Part shown: positions 7,662 to 16,008 of the stretch, one piece after another
Numbering within the stretch: position 1 is the stretch's first letter
How the letters are laid out: the number at the start of each line of letters is the position of its first letter
Assembly (NCBI GenBank): GCA_002305315.1
Contig: DBQQ01000055.1
Span: forward strand, 1-16,667
Source: Clostridiales bacterium UBA1390
Lineage (GTDB): Bacteria > Bacillota > Clostridia > Lachnospirales > Bianqueaceae
DNA length: 16,667 nt
Direction of reading: 5' to 3'
The notes under the pieces: generated by a model
Seen by the model: the letters and a program-made list of their open reading frames with translations, nothing else
What the model was told of the DNA's origin: nothing
Database searches by the model: none
Made by a program: the position numbers and the translations under genes

Positions 7662-9994
7662 GGCCTTTGCCGGAGCTGCTTTCCCCGGCGGGAAGCTTGG
7701 AAGTATTGAAGTACGCGGTCAATGCCGGCGCAGACGCGGTCTACTTTGGGGGAAAGGCTTTTAATGCCAGGCAGGGAGCGGCCAATCTGGAGGATGATGA
7801 GATCCAGGAGGCGGTATGGTACTGCGCGCCGCGCGGTGTCAAGACTTATCTCACGCTCAACACCCTGGTCAAACCAGAAGAATGGGATATGTTGTGCCAT
7901 TTTGTGGATCGTGTAGTGCCGTTGGGGATTACCGGACTGATTATGCAGGATCTGGGAGCCATTTCCTATGTGCACAGACGATTCCCGGAGGTTGAGATTC
8001 ATGCGAGCACGCAGATGAGTGTGCATAATATAGAAGGAGCCAGGTGGCTGAAGGAACAGGGATTTCACCGTGTCGTCCTAGCCCGGGAGCTGCCGCTTGC
8101 GGAAGTGCGGAAGATTCATCAGGAGGTGGAGATCGAGACAGAGATCTTCATTCATGGCGCCCTGTGTTACAGCTATTCGGGACAGTGCCTGATGAGCTCT
8201 ATGATCGGCGGACGCAGCGGGAACAGAGGCCGATGCGCCCAGCCATGTCGGCTGCAGTACAGTCTTTTGGGAGAGGAGCAAAAGCGTCATTATCTGAATT
8301 TAAAGGATATCTGTACGATTACGGCTATTCGGGAATTGGCAGAGAGCGGAGCGTCCTCTCTGAAGATCGAAGGACGCCTCAAAGGTGCGGCGTATGTGGC
8401 CGGTGTGACCGCGGCTTATAGACGTGCGCTGGATTTTTATCAGAATACGGGAGAAAACTATAAGCCCAGCGTAGAAGAATGGAAGGAGCTAGAACTCCTC
8501 TTCAACCGTGGCGGCTTTTCCAAGGGGTACTTTTTTGAGAAGAAGCAGGGAATGATCTGTGAGGAGAGTCCGAAGCATTCCGGCATAGCAGCCGGACAGG
8601 TGCAGGAAGTGGGTAGACGGCAGATGACGCTTCGTTTGACACAGGATGTGGAACCGGGAGATACCCTCGAAATCCGAACGCAAAAGCTGCCGTATCCATC
8701 TTTTATTGTAAAAGAAAGAAATTTGTCGGGACACAGGCTTTCTTTGCCTATCGTGCAAGGAGTAAAGAAGGGGGACGAAGTACGGTGGCTGGTGAGCCAG
8801 AACCTGGGAAAAAAGATTCTGGAGCGTACGAAAAAACGATACGTGCCGATTCAGATAGCGATTCGTCTACGTAAGGATGAATTATCCTGGGCAAAGGGAT
8901 GGGTTGGGCATCATACGGCTGAAGTATTCGGGGAGACAGTTCGAGAGGCAAAGACGCGGCCCCTTACCCGGGAAGAAGTCGTGCGGCAGATGGGAAAAAC
9001 CGGAAATTCGGTATTTCGAGCAGAGGATGTGCAAGTGCAGATGGATGCCGATATCTTTCTGCCGGTGTCGGCGTTGAATGCGCTGAGACGGAGTCTGACA
9101 GAGGCTTTGGAAGCTCAATCTTTACCGAGATATGCGAGTCCGGTAGAAATCACGACGGCACCCAGACGGGATGTCAAGGAAATCCAGCATCAGCTGGAGG
9201 CTGTGGTGAGTACGCCAGAACAGCTTCAAGCGGTCATTGGTAAGGTGGAACGGGTATATCTGCGCCAGGAATATTTTCGGCCGGAAGAGCTGGAAAGATA
9301 CCGGCAGCAGACGTATGGAACGCAGACGGAGATCGCGTTGGCGCTTCCCTATATCACAAGGACAAAGGCTTCAGAAAGGGTTTTTGAAGAATTGAAGTCC
9401 TGGAAACAGGCGGGCATTCGCAGAGTCCTGGCGCATCACTTGGGAGAGATTCTTCCAGTGTTATCTATGGGGATCGCGGCGGAAGGCGGTATTGGAATTC
9501 CGGTGATGAATGAGGCATCCAGCGCAGAATGGACGCAGCACATACAGGGATTCACCTGGTCCGTAGAGCTGAGTATGAAGGAATTAAGAGCCGTATCTTA
9601 TGATGACAGAGGTGCTTGTGTGGTGTATGGGAGGATTCCCGTCATGTTGACGGAGCAATGTCCGGCGAAGGAAGCGGGATACTGCGGGAAGAAAGGGCCG
9701 GAACCACTGGCATTGGTAGACCGCATGGGAGAAGCATGGCCTCTGGAGAGGCACTGTCAGGATTGTTATACGGTATTATATTTGAATCGGCCGATCTGGC
9801 TGGCGCATAAGCCGGCCTGGCTGCAGGAGCTGCCAGGGAAAAATCTGCGTATGTATTTCGCGGAAGAAGATGGCGCGCGAACGGCCGCTGTGGCAGATCT
9901 CTATCGAAGAGCATTAGAACAGGGCATTCCTGCCGGAGAGGAGGACGCGCCCGAAAGTTTTACACTGGGACACTATGAGAAGGGGGTGGAATGA
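7658..9994 (+). CDS. U32 peptidase-family protein, RlhA-like (U32 + DUF3656)
   Basis: This 778-residue member of the U32 family starts with the characteristic [20 protein letters not shown] and [15 protein letters not shown] segments. A conserved cluster of four cysteines at residues 170, 177, 193 and 197 lies in [12 protein letters not shown] and RGRCAQPC. This arrangement resembles E. coli RlhA, which is needed for 5-hydroxycytidine in 23S rRNA and is thought to carry an Fe-S cluster there. The middle region (about 300-480) resembles the DUF3656 part, and more cysteines occur near the C-terminus ([11 protein letters not shown] and HCQDC). Historic 'collagenase' or 'protease' names are probably misleading for this group. 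The exact RNA target here is inference. I chose the ATG at 7658, which overlaps the ruvB stop; an upstream in-frame ATG at 7595 sits deep inside ruvB. Confidence 0.9.
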   Translation: MRPLPELLSPAGSLEVLKYAVNAGADAVYFGGKAFNARQGAANLEDDEIQEAVWYCAPRGVKTYLTLNTLVKPEEWDMLCHFVDRVVPLGITGLIMQDLGAISYVHRRFPEVEIHASTQMSVHNIEGARWLKEQGFHRVVLARELPLAEVRKIHQEVEIETEIFIHGALCYSYSGQCLMSSMIGGRSGNRGRCAQPCRLQYSLLGEEQKRHYLNLKDICTITAIRELAESGASSLKIEGRLKGAAYVAGVTAAYRRALDFYQNTGENYKPSVEEWKELELLFNRGGFSKGYFFEKKQGMICEESPKHSGIAAGQVQEVGRRQMTLRLTQDVEPGDTLEIRTQKLPYPSFIVKERNLSGHRLSLPIVQGVKKGDEVRWLVSQNLGKKILERTKKRYVPIQIAIRLRKDELSWAKGWVGHHTAEVFGETVREAKTRPLTREEVVRQMGKTGNSVFRAEDVQVQMDADIFLPVSALNALRRSLTEALEAQSLPRYASPVEITTAPRRDVKEIQHQLEAVVSTPEQLQAVIGKVERVYLRQEYFRPEELERYRQQTYGTQTEIALALPYITRTKASERVFEELKSWKQAGIRRVLAHHLGEILPVLSMGIAAEGGIGIPVMNEASSAEWTQHIQGFTWSVELSMKELRAVSYDDRGACVVYGRIPVMLTEQCPAKEAGYCGKKGPEPLALVDRMGEAWPLERHCQDCYTVLYLNRPIWLAHKPAWLQELPGKNLRMYFAEEDGARTAAVADLYRRALEQGIPAGEEDAPESFTLGHYEKGVE

Positions 9995-11409
9995 TGCTGG
10001 AGTTTTTTACCGAAATATCGAAATATGTGAATGTACTGCTGATGATTGTCTTTGCCATCAGCGGATTGTATGCCGTGCTGAATAAAAAGATCACACGGAG
10101 AGCATTCGGAGACTTCTGCGCATATCAACGTGTGGTGATTGTCCTGTTTAATCTGCAGTCCGGCGCGTTGATCTTCTTCCATGAGTTGGGCGGAGGACGT
10201 ACTTTAGAGTTTGTGAGAATGTTCGCTATTGCCTGGATTGCACTCATCGTATTGAACTTCACGATGAGTAAGCTGCACCGGGGAACCAATAAGATTTTGA
10301 CAAACAGCATTACGTTTCTCCTGAGTATTGGAATCGTCATGCTTTGGCGGCTACGTCCGGATAATTGTATTCGTCAGATCTGGTGGATTGTGGTATCGGT
10401 GGTGGCGATCAATGTGGTGATGTACATTCTCCGATGCCGCTGGGTCTATAAAATTCCGTGGTGGGTATGGGCTGGCGGTGCCTTGGTGTTAGCGGTACTT
10501 CCTTTCATTTTCCCATCGCCGGAAAACGGTTCCCTGAACTGGGTATATATCTATGGCGTTACTTTCCAGCCTTCCGAGCTGATTAAACCGATCCTGGTAT
10601 TTCTGCTGTCTTCTTTGTATATTCGAAAGCATAAGATCAGTTCGATTCTGATCGGCGGAGGGATTGTGGGCGCATTGGCGCTGATTCTGCTGGTGCAGAA
10701 TGATCTGGGTATGATCCTGATTTTCTGCAGTATGTTTCTATTGATGACATATGACTATACGCAGAGGGAATGGATTCTGATCGGCGGGGTCGTAGGCGTG
10801 TTGGTATGCGGTGTCGCGGCATATTTCTTTGTGGGACATGTGAAGACTCGCGTTGACATTTGGCTGGATCCATGGACCGATATAGATGGCGGCGGATATC
10901 AGATTGCTCAGTCGCTGTTCGCGATTGTGGGAGGAAAATTCCTGGGGACAGGGCTGTATCAGGGAATGCCGTATTACATTCCAGAGGGATGGACAGATAT
11001 GATTTTTGCCGCGATCTGCGAAGAGTTTGGCAGTATATTTGGCGCTTTGATGGTCGCGATTTATCTGTTAATGGCACTGCTTATGTTTAATCTGGTCAGT
11101 CGGTACGAGAACAGGCTGCGGCGCAATATTGCCATGGCATGCAGTATTATCACGGGCATTCAGACCATCCTGATCATTGGCGGCGTGATCAAGCTGATTC
11201 CTTTGACAGGAGTCACACTGCCCTTTGTCAGCTATGGAGGCACCTCCATGCTGTCTATGTTTGTGATTATGGGGATTGTGCAGGAGCTGTTCCGCAGCCG
11301 GAGCCAGACAGAAAGAAAGGTGAGAGAGTATGAAGAGAAGAGAAGACAGGAGGAAGCCAGGAGAGAGGCCATCTCCCGCCCCTTCCGATTCGATGAACCC
11401 TGGAGCTGA
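9991..11409 (+). CDS. FtsW/RodA/SpoVE-family peptidoglycan glycosyltransferase
   Basis: SEDS-family proteins polymerise lipid II into glycan strands together with a class B PBP. The 472 residues form many hydrophobic segments (about ten). Family motifs are NWVYIYGVTFQPSELIKP, then RVDIWLDPW and GGYQIAQSLFAIVGG. These are followed by a P-E-x-x-T-D type motif at residues 331-336 with Asp336 (PEGWTD), then AAICEEFG and LPFVSYGGTSM. Asp336 corresponds to the conserved acidic residue believed catalytic in RodA. The N-terminus carries about 100 extra residues with added membrane segments relative to E. coli RodA, and the tail is a charged cytoplasmic helix (KVREYEEKRRQEEARRE). The start ATG overlaps the previous stop, with a second ATG directly after it. 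Whether it serves elongation or division cannot be told from sequence. Confidence 0.93.
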   Translation: MMLEFFTEISKYVNVLLMIVFAISGLYAVLNKKITRRAFGDFCAYQRVVIVLFNLQSGALIFFHELGGGRTLEFVRMFAIAWIALIVLNFTMSKLHRGTNKILTNSITFLLSIGIVMLWRLRPDNCIRQIWWIVVSVVAINVVMYILRCRWVYKIPWWVWAGGALVLAVLPFIFPSPENGSLNWVYIYGVTFQPSELIKPILVFLLSSLYIRKHKISSILIGGGIVGALALILLVQNDLGMILIFCSMFLLMTYDYTQREWILIGGVVGVLVCGVAAYFFVGHVKTRVDIWLDPWTDIDGGGYQIAQSLFAIVGGKFLGTGLYQGMPYYIPEGWTDMIFAAICEEFGSIFGALMVAIYLLMALLMFNLVSRYENRLRRNIAMACSIITGIQTILIIGGVIKLIPLTGVTLPFVSYGGTSMLSMFVIMGIVQELFRSRSQTERKVREYEEKRRQEEARREAISRPFRFDEPWS

Positions 11410-12823
11410 GAACGTACCTAAGATCTATACCTCTCGATATAAAAAATCAGAAAAAGTTCTAAAAGGTTGTTTTATTGTTTTATATATCGTATTGGCCATA
11501 TGGCTTCTGAAGACGATTGTGCTGGATAGTATGATGATCGGTACCAATGCGTATAATCCCAGACTATCCGCACTCGAATCCAGATATATTCGAGGATCTA
11601 TTCTGGATCGGGATGGGCAGTATATGGCGCAGCAAGTGCAGAATGAAGATGGAAGCTACAGCCGTATGTATCCGTATGGCAGCGCTCTGGGTCTCGTGAC
11701 GGGGTATTCTTCCCAGTCAAAAAGCGGATTGGAACTGGAAATGAACTCCTACCTGCTTTCTGCAGGTTCAGTGGAGGATCTGTTTAATTATTGGATTCTG
11801 GATCAAACCATTCCAGGATGCGATGTGGTGACGACAATCGATGCGGATATTTCTCAATATGCCTATGAACGCCTGGGGAATTATAACGGCGCTGTCATCA
11901 TCACGGAAGCCGATTCGGGCAAGGTGCTGGCGCTCGTATCAAAACCGGCTTACGACCCGAACGATGTGATTGCGAATTGGGACAGTTATGCGGAAGATGA
12001 GAATAATCCCTTCTTCAATCGAGCGACGCAGGGACAATATCCGCCCGGATCTACGTTTAAGATCATTACAAGTCTGGCGTGGTATCGCTCGGTCGAGTAT
12101 GATCCGGATTTCATATATACATGTAATGGCGTAGAGTATTTCAATGGGAATTCTCTGCCGTGTTTTGGAGGAAACGTACATGGAACCATTGGGTTATCGG
12201 ATGCGTTTGCCTATTCATGCAACACCTTTTTTGGTACCTTGGGCAATATGATCGGAGCGCAGCAGATGATGCGAACTATGGACTCTCTGGGATTCGGGAA
12301 CAAAATAGATTTTCAGCTTCCAACCAGCATTTCGGAATATGGACTGGATCTTTCCAGTGACGCGGAAGAGCTGGCGGCGACAGCCATCGGACAGGGAAAA
12401 ACCGTGGTGACGCCTTTGTTTATGAATCAGATTACGGCTACGATAGCGAATGAAGGAAAGGTATACGATGCCTATTTGGTAGACCGAGTTGTCAATGCGG
12501 AAGGGGAAATCAAGAAACAATTCCTGCCAGATTCGCCCTCCCAGTTGATGACAGCAGAAGAGGCTTCTTTCTTGAAGGAACTGATGGCCGGTGTGACCTC
12601 TTATGGAACGGCTTCGAATTTGTCGGGAGTGGGGGTTCCGGTATATGGAAAAACAGGGACGGCGGAAAATGCGACGGGTGTCGATCATTCCTGGTTTACT
12701 GGATTCGCGGAACCGGAGGAGGGATCCCCTATTGTTATTACGGTATTAGTAGAGCAGGCAGGAGGGCAGGTATATGCTTCATCTATTGCGGCGGACATTC
12801 TTTGGACCTTATTGAATTCCTAA
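11330..12823 (+). CDS. Class B penicillin-binding protein (PbpA-like transpeptidase)
   Basis: This D,D-transpeptidase crosslinks peptidoglycan and is the likely partner of the SEDS protein encoded just before it. The 497-residue protein has a basic, proline-rich cytoplasmic tail (1-44), a single membrane anchor (about 45-65) and the class B entry motif IRGSILDRDG (about 88-97). Its transpeptidase domain has Ser241-T-F-Lys244 (YPPGSTFK), Ser296-C-Asn298 and Lys441-T-G-T444. No PASTA domain is present. Size and the ATQGQYPPGSTFK context resemble the PbpA proteins that pair with RodA in Actinobacteria and Clostridia. The ATG at 11330 has AAAGGTGAGAGAG upstream and overlaps the previous gene by 80 bp. 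An internal ATG at 11393 lacks a ribosome binding site. Confidence 0.94.
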   Translation: MKRREDRRKPGERPSPAPSDSMNPGAENVPKIYTSRYKKSEKVLKGCFIVLYIVLAIWLLKTIVLDSMMIGTNAYNPRLSALESRYIRGSILDRDGQYMAQQVQNEDGSYSRMYPYGSALGLVTGYSSQSKSGLELEMNSYLLSAGSVEDLFNYWILDQTIPGCDVVTTIDADISQYAYERLGNYNGAVIITEADSGKVLALVSKPAYDPNDVIANWDSYAEDENNPFFNRATQGQYPPGSTFKIITSLAWYRSVEYDPDFIYTCNGVEYFNGNSLPCFGGNVHGTIGLSDAFAYSCNTFFGTLGNMIGAQQMMRTMDSLGFGNKIDFQLPTSISEYGLDLSSDAEELAATAIGQGKTVVTPLFMNQITATIANEGKVYDAYLVDRVVNAEGEIKKQFLPDSPSQLMTAEEASFLKELMAGVTSYGTASNLSGVGVPVYGKTGTAENATGVDHSWFTGFAEPEEGSPIVITVLVEQAGGQVYASSIAADILWTLLNS

Positions 12824-12840
12824 GTCCCACTTCGGCACAT

Positions 12841-12857
12841 GTTACAAAAAAGTGACA
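12841..12857 (-). promoter_or_regulatory. WalR (YycF) box-like direct repeat
   Basis: Read on the minus strand this is TGTCAC, five T bases, then TGTAAC. The WalR consensus known from Bacillus and Staphylococcus is TGTWAH-N5-TGTWAH, so 11 of 12 defined positions match, the exception being C for W in the first half. It lies 27 bp upstream of the -35 element of a wall hydrolase gene, the class of gene WalR controls. The match is seen in the sequence; regulation is inference. Confidence 0.4.
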
Positions 12858-12883
12858 AGTTTTACGAAAGTCTGATATTTTGG

Positions 12884-12912
12884 TTGACAAAATCTTATAA
12901 AAATGATAGGAT
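12884..12912 (+). promoter_or_regulatory. Sigma-A type promoter of the wall hydrolase gene
   Basis: A perfect TTGACA (12884-12889) is followed after exactly 17 bp by TAGGAT (12907-12912). The predicted transcription start near 12919 gives a leader of about 30 bases containing the AAGGAGG ribosome binding site (12932-12938). No terminator is evident between the upstream PBP gene and this promoter, so read-through from the operon is also possible. Confidence 0.75.
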
Positions 12913-12948
12913 GTGGAGGTGATATACCGATAAGGAGGTATCAATAGC

Positions 12949-14337
12949 TTGAGAAAGAGACGATTTCGAAGTCTGACAGCGATTCTTTTGGCGATGCTCA
13001 TGCTGGTTTCTCTCACTCCTGGCGTTATGGCGGAGGAGAATGGGGCAACGCGAGGAATCGTATCTGTCAGCTACGATAGCTATCTGAATGTCCGAAGCGG
13101 TCCAGGAGTGAATTACTCCATTGTGGGAAGGTTAGAACCCGATGAATGGGTTACTGTCCTGGGAATGGAGTCGGATTCGGAGGGGGTAACCTGGTATCAG
13201 GTCACATCGGATTCCGGCGTAACAGGATATGTGCACTCGGAGTACATCTACATCGAGGGAGATGAGGGGATTGACACACCGACCGATATGGAGTTTGAAG
13301 CCTACTTGGAAGAGCAGGGATTTCCGGAAAGCTATCGAACAAGGCTGCGGCGGCTGCATGAGCAATATCCAAATTGGATTTTTGTGGCGCAGCATACCGG
13401 GCTGGATTGGAACACGGCGATTGTTGAAGAAAGCGTCCTGGGACGGAATTTAGTGTATTATACCGTGGCGGACTCATGGAAATCGTATGAAGAAGGCGCA
13501 TACAATCCAGTGACCAAGTCATGGACAGGATATGACGGAGAGTCTTGGGTTTGTGCGTCTACAGATGTGATTGCCTACTTCATGGATCCGAGAAATTTTT
13601 TGGATAGCACTTCGATTTTTCAATTTGAAGAATTGTCGTACAATCCAGATGCACATGCGATTGAGGGTGTAGAGAGCATTATCGAGGGCTCCTTTATGGA
13701 GGATCGTGTGTTTACAGCATATGATGGAAACACCTATACTTTTGCGGAAGCCATTATGGAAGCGTCTGAGTATAGCGGCGTCAGCCCCTTTTATATCGCA
13801 TCCCGGGTACTGATGGAGCAGGGAAGTTCCGGATCTCCTCTATCCAGCGGTACATACGCAGGCTATGAAGGAATCTATAATTTCTTCAATATCGGAGCCT
13901 ATACGGCAAACGGCTATGGACCGATCACGAATGGATTTCGTTACGCGGCCTCCAGCGGCAGCTATCTGAGACCCTGGGATGATCAGTTGAAGGCGTTGCA
14001 GGGTGGTGCATTATTCCTGGCGGAGGATTATATTCAGTATGGTCAGGATACGATGTATCTACATAAGTTTGATGTGGTAGATGGCGGAGATGGATATTAT
14101 AGCCATCAATATATGACGAGCGTACAGGCTCCTTCGGCAGAAGCGGTAGCCTTTAAGGCAGCTTATACAGAAGAAATGTTGAATGCGGCGCTTGTCTTCA
14201 AGATTCCGGTGTACGAGAATATGCCAGAGCAGGCTGTTTCCAGACCGACGAACGCAGAAAATGGAAACGATCTTCTGGATGGAATCTCTGTAGATGGCCG
14301 CAGTGCGGAAGGCTTCTATGCCTTTACTACAGAGTAG
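12949..14337 (+). CDS. Secreted SH3b + beta-N-acetylglucosaminidase, N-terminal part of a gene interrupted by TAG
   Basis: This is a LytD/LytG-like wall hydrolase expected to cleave N-acetylglucosaminyl bonds in peptidoglycan outside the cell. The TTG start has AAGGAGG ten bases upstream. Residues 1-28 form a signal peptide (basic RKRRFR, hydrophobic core, VMA cleavage site before EE). An SH3b domain (about 34-103, with YLNVRSGPG and GYVHSEYI) follows. The glucosaminidase region (about 115-420) includes SRVLMEQGSSG with the probable catalytic Glu290, and IYNFFNIGAY. Residues about 438-462 begin a cadherin-like beta-sandwich domain that is cut by TAG at 14335-14337. As it stands, the product has 462 residues and lacks the C-terminal wall-binding repeats. 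The reading frame continues unchanged to 15948, for a 998-residue protein without the stop. Confidence 0.9.
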   Translation: MRKRRFRSLTAILLAMLMLVSLTPGVMAEENGATRGIVSVSYDSYLNVRSGPGVNYSIVGRLEPDEWVTVLGMESDSEGVTWYQVTSDSGVTGYVHSEYIYIEGDEGIDTPTDMEFEAYLEEQGFPESYRTRLRRLHEQYPNWIFVAQHTGLDWNTAIVEESVLGRNLVYYTVADSWKSYEEGAYNPVTKSWTGYDGESWVCASTDVIAYFMDPRNFLDSTSIFQFEELSYNPDAHAIEGVESIIEGSFMEDRVFTAYDGNTYTFAEAIMEASEYSGVSPFYIASRVLMEQGSSGSPLSSGTYAGYEGIYNFFNIGAYTANGYGPITNGFRYAASSGSYLRPWDDQLKALQGGALFLAEDYIQYGQDTMYLHKFDVVDGGDGYYSHQYMTSVQAPSAEAVAFKAAYTEEMLNAALVFKIPVYENMPEQAVSRPTNAENGNDLLDGISVDGRSAEGFYAFTTE

Positions 14338-14358
14338 ATTCTGCAGATTGATCCATCT

Positions 14359-15948
14359 GTGACGACGGTGAACGTACAGGCATGGACCAATGATGCATCG
14401 GCTACGGTATCCGGTACAGGTACCGTGACAGTGCCAGAAAATGGTGGTACCATCAGCTTGACCGTGACGGCCTCCAACGGAGATACAAGAACCTATACGA
14501 TTCATGTAGAGAAAGTGGAGGGAGCCACAGGTGATTTTGGCGCGAATGATGGCGTAGATCCGTATCCGGTACTGAGCTGGAATTCAGAGGGATCTGCTGT
14601 TTCGAAGCTGCAGTCCTGGCTGAATGAGCTGGGATATAATTGCGGTGCGGTGGATGGTGTCTTTGGTTGGGGCACGCACGCCGCGGTTGTTGCATTCCAG
14701 GAGGATCATAATCTGACGGCGGACGGTGTCGTGGGCGCAAGCACTTGGAGTGCTTTGCTGCAGGCGATGGAAGAGGGCTCAAAAGAAGTAGATATTACGG
14801 ATATTGAGACTCTAACAGAGGGCGCGTCCGGGGATCTGGTGACAACAGCGCAGGATCTGTTGACTGCATTAGGGTATACCGTGGGAGAAACGGGTGTCTA
14901 TGATGCGGCAATGACAGCGGCAGTACAGAGCTTTCAGCAGGATCAGGGACTCACTGTGAATGGTACAGTAGATCGTCCTACTTGGCATGCGTTGTATACA
15001 GAAAATGGGTATCAGGTGATTGATAACACACCGGAAGATCCCGAGGAACCAGCGGATCCCGAAGAACCGGAGACGCCGGAGGAACCTGAGACGCCTCAGG
15101 AGCCTGTAGATGTATCAGGGTTCCCAGAGATTTATGCGGGTACACTGCAGACAGAATATGTGCTTCGCCTGCAGGAGCGCTTGAATGCATTAGGATATGA
15201 TGTAGGAACAGTAGATGGTATTTTCGGAAATGGTACCAGAAATGCGGTCATTGCCTTCCAGAACGCGGAAGGACTGGTAGCCGACGGCATTGTAGGTCAG
15301 GCAACTTGGAAAGCGCTGTATGAAGGCGTGACAGAGCCGGCTGATCCAGAAGAGCCCGAGGAGCCAGAGACGCCCGAGGAACCAACGGATCCTGAAGAAC
15401 CAGAGACGCCTGAGGAACCTGAGGAGCCGACCGATCCCGGTGAGTCCGTGGATGTATCAGGGTTCCCGGAGATCTATCAGGGATCTCAGCAGACAGCATA
15501 TGTCCGGAGACTGCAGGAACGTTTGAATGCATTAGGATATGATGCAGGAACCGTGGATGGCATCTTCGGATATGGCACGCGGAACGCGGTCATTGCCTTC
15601 CAGAGAGCGAAGGGACTGGTAGCCGACGGTATTGTAGGTCAGGCAACCTGGAAAGCGTTGTACGAAGGTGCAACAGATTCTTCCGAACCTAGTGAGCCTT
15701 CGGATTCCGAAAATACGACAGATGTGTCAAGTTTCCCGGAGCTCTATCAAGGTTCTACGCAGACATCCTATGTTCGTCAGCTTCAGACTTGGCTGAACCA
15801 GTTAGGTTATGACTGTGGTACAGTGGATGGAGAGTTTGGATACAACACGAGACAGAGTGTCATCAACTTCCAGACAGATGCGGGTTTAGTTGCTGATGGT
15901 ATTGTAGGACAAGCAACTTGGAAAATGTTAGCGCAGAGCGTGGGTTGA
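14359..15948 (+). CDS. C-terminal part of the interrupted wall hydrolase: cadherin-like remainder + five PG_binding_1 domains
   Basis: This is the same frame as the upstream fragment, continuing from 14338 after a single TAG. The GTG at 14359 is only the first possible start codon; there is no ribosome binding site, so independent translation is unlikely. The first 53 residues complete the cadherin-like beta-sandwich (ASNGDTRTYTIHVEK). Five peptidoglycan-binding domains follow, at about residues 71-135, 149-215, 250-323, 364-437 and 454-529. Each has the LQ-x-x-LN-x-LGY, VDG-x-FG and DGIVG-x-x-TW pattern; the second is the most diverged. Domains are joined by acidic Pro/Glu-rich linkers (PEEPETPEEP type) and one Ser-rich linker. 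It would anchor the hydrolase in the wall. Its intact frame beyond the stop suggests the interruption is recent, is read through, or is a sequencing error. Confidence 0.8.
   Translation: MTTVNVQAWTNDASATVSGTGTVTVPENGGTISLTVTASNGDTRTYTIHVEKVEGATGDFGANDGVDPYPVLSWNSEGSAVSKLQSWLNELGYNCGAVDGVFGWGTHAAVVAFQEDHNLTADGVVGASTWSALLQAMEEGSKEVDITDIETLTEGASGDLVTTAQDLLTALGYTVGETGVYDAAMTAAVQSFQQDQGLTVNGTVDRPTWHALYTENGYQVIDNTPEDPEEPADPEEPETPEEPETPQEPVDVSGFPEIYAGTLQTEYVLRLQERLNALGYDVGTVDGIFGNGTRNAVIAFQNAEGLVADGIVGQATWKALYEGVTEPADPEEPEEPETPEEPTDPEEPETPEEPEEPTDPGESVDVSGFPEIYQGSQQTAYVRRLQERLNALGYDAGTVDGIFGYGTRNAVIAFQRAKGLVADGIVGQATWKALYEGATDSSEPSEPSDSENTTDVSSFPELYQGSTQTSYVRQLQTWLNQLGYDCGTVDGEFGYNTRQSVINFQTDAGLVADGIVGQATWKMLAQSVG
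15106..15330 (+). repeat. Intragenic repeat copy A (third peptidoglycan-binding domain)
   Basis: This coding repeat starts VDVSGFPEIY and ends WKALYEG. It is closely matched at the DNA level by 15448-15672, offset by 342 bp, including long identical stretches around the ATTGCCTTCCAGA and GCCGACGG segments. It is less similar to the fifth domain at 15718-15945. Confidence 0.8.
15448..15672 (+). repeat. Intragenic repeat copy B (fourth peptidoglycan-binding domain)
   Basis: Second copy of the repeat at 15106-15330. The protein difference is small (for example NAEGLV versus RAKGLV), suggesting a recent internal duplication that also copied a Pro/Glu-rich linker. Confidence 0.8.
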
Positions 15949-15960
15949 TTTCATTCAGAA

Positions 15961-15987
15961 AGGGGCTGTGAAATACAGCCTCTTTTT
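15961..15987 (+). terminator. Rho-independent terminator of the wall hydrolase gene
   Basis: AGGGGCTGT (15961-15969) pairs with ACAGCCTCT over a five-base loop, with one G-T wobble, and is followed by a T run. It begins 13 bases after the stop codon at 15948. Confidence 0.9.
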
Positions 15988-16008
15988 ATATGCTAATTCG
16001 GGTCTTTG

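Noticed and set aside
12824..12883. Terminator after the PBP gene
   Set aside because: Only short imperfect stems without a T run were found, so read-through into the hydrolase gene cannot be excluded.
14359..15948. An independent second gene encoding only peptidoglycan-binding repeats
   Set aside because: It begins mid-domain, in the same frame as the upstream gene, with no ribosome binding site or promoter. A split single gene explains it better.
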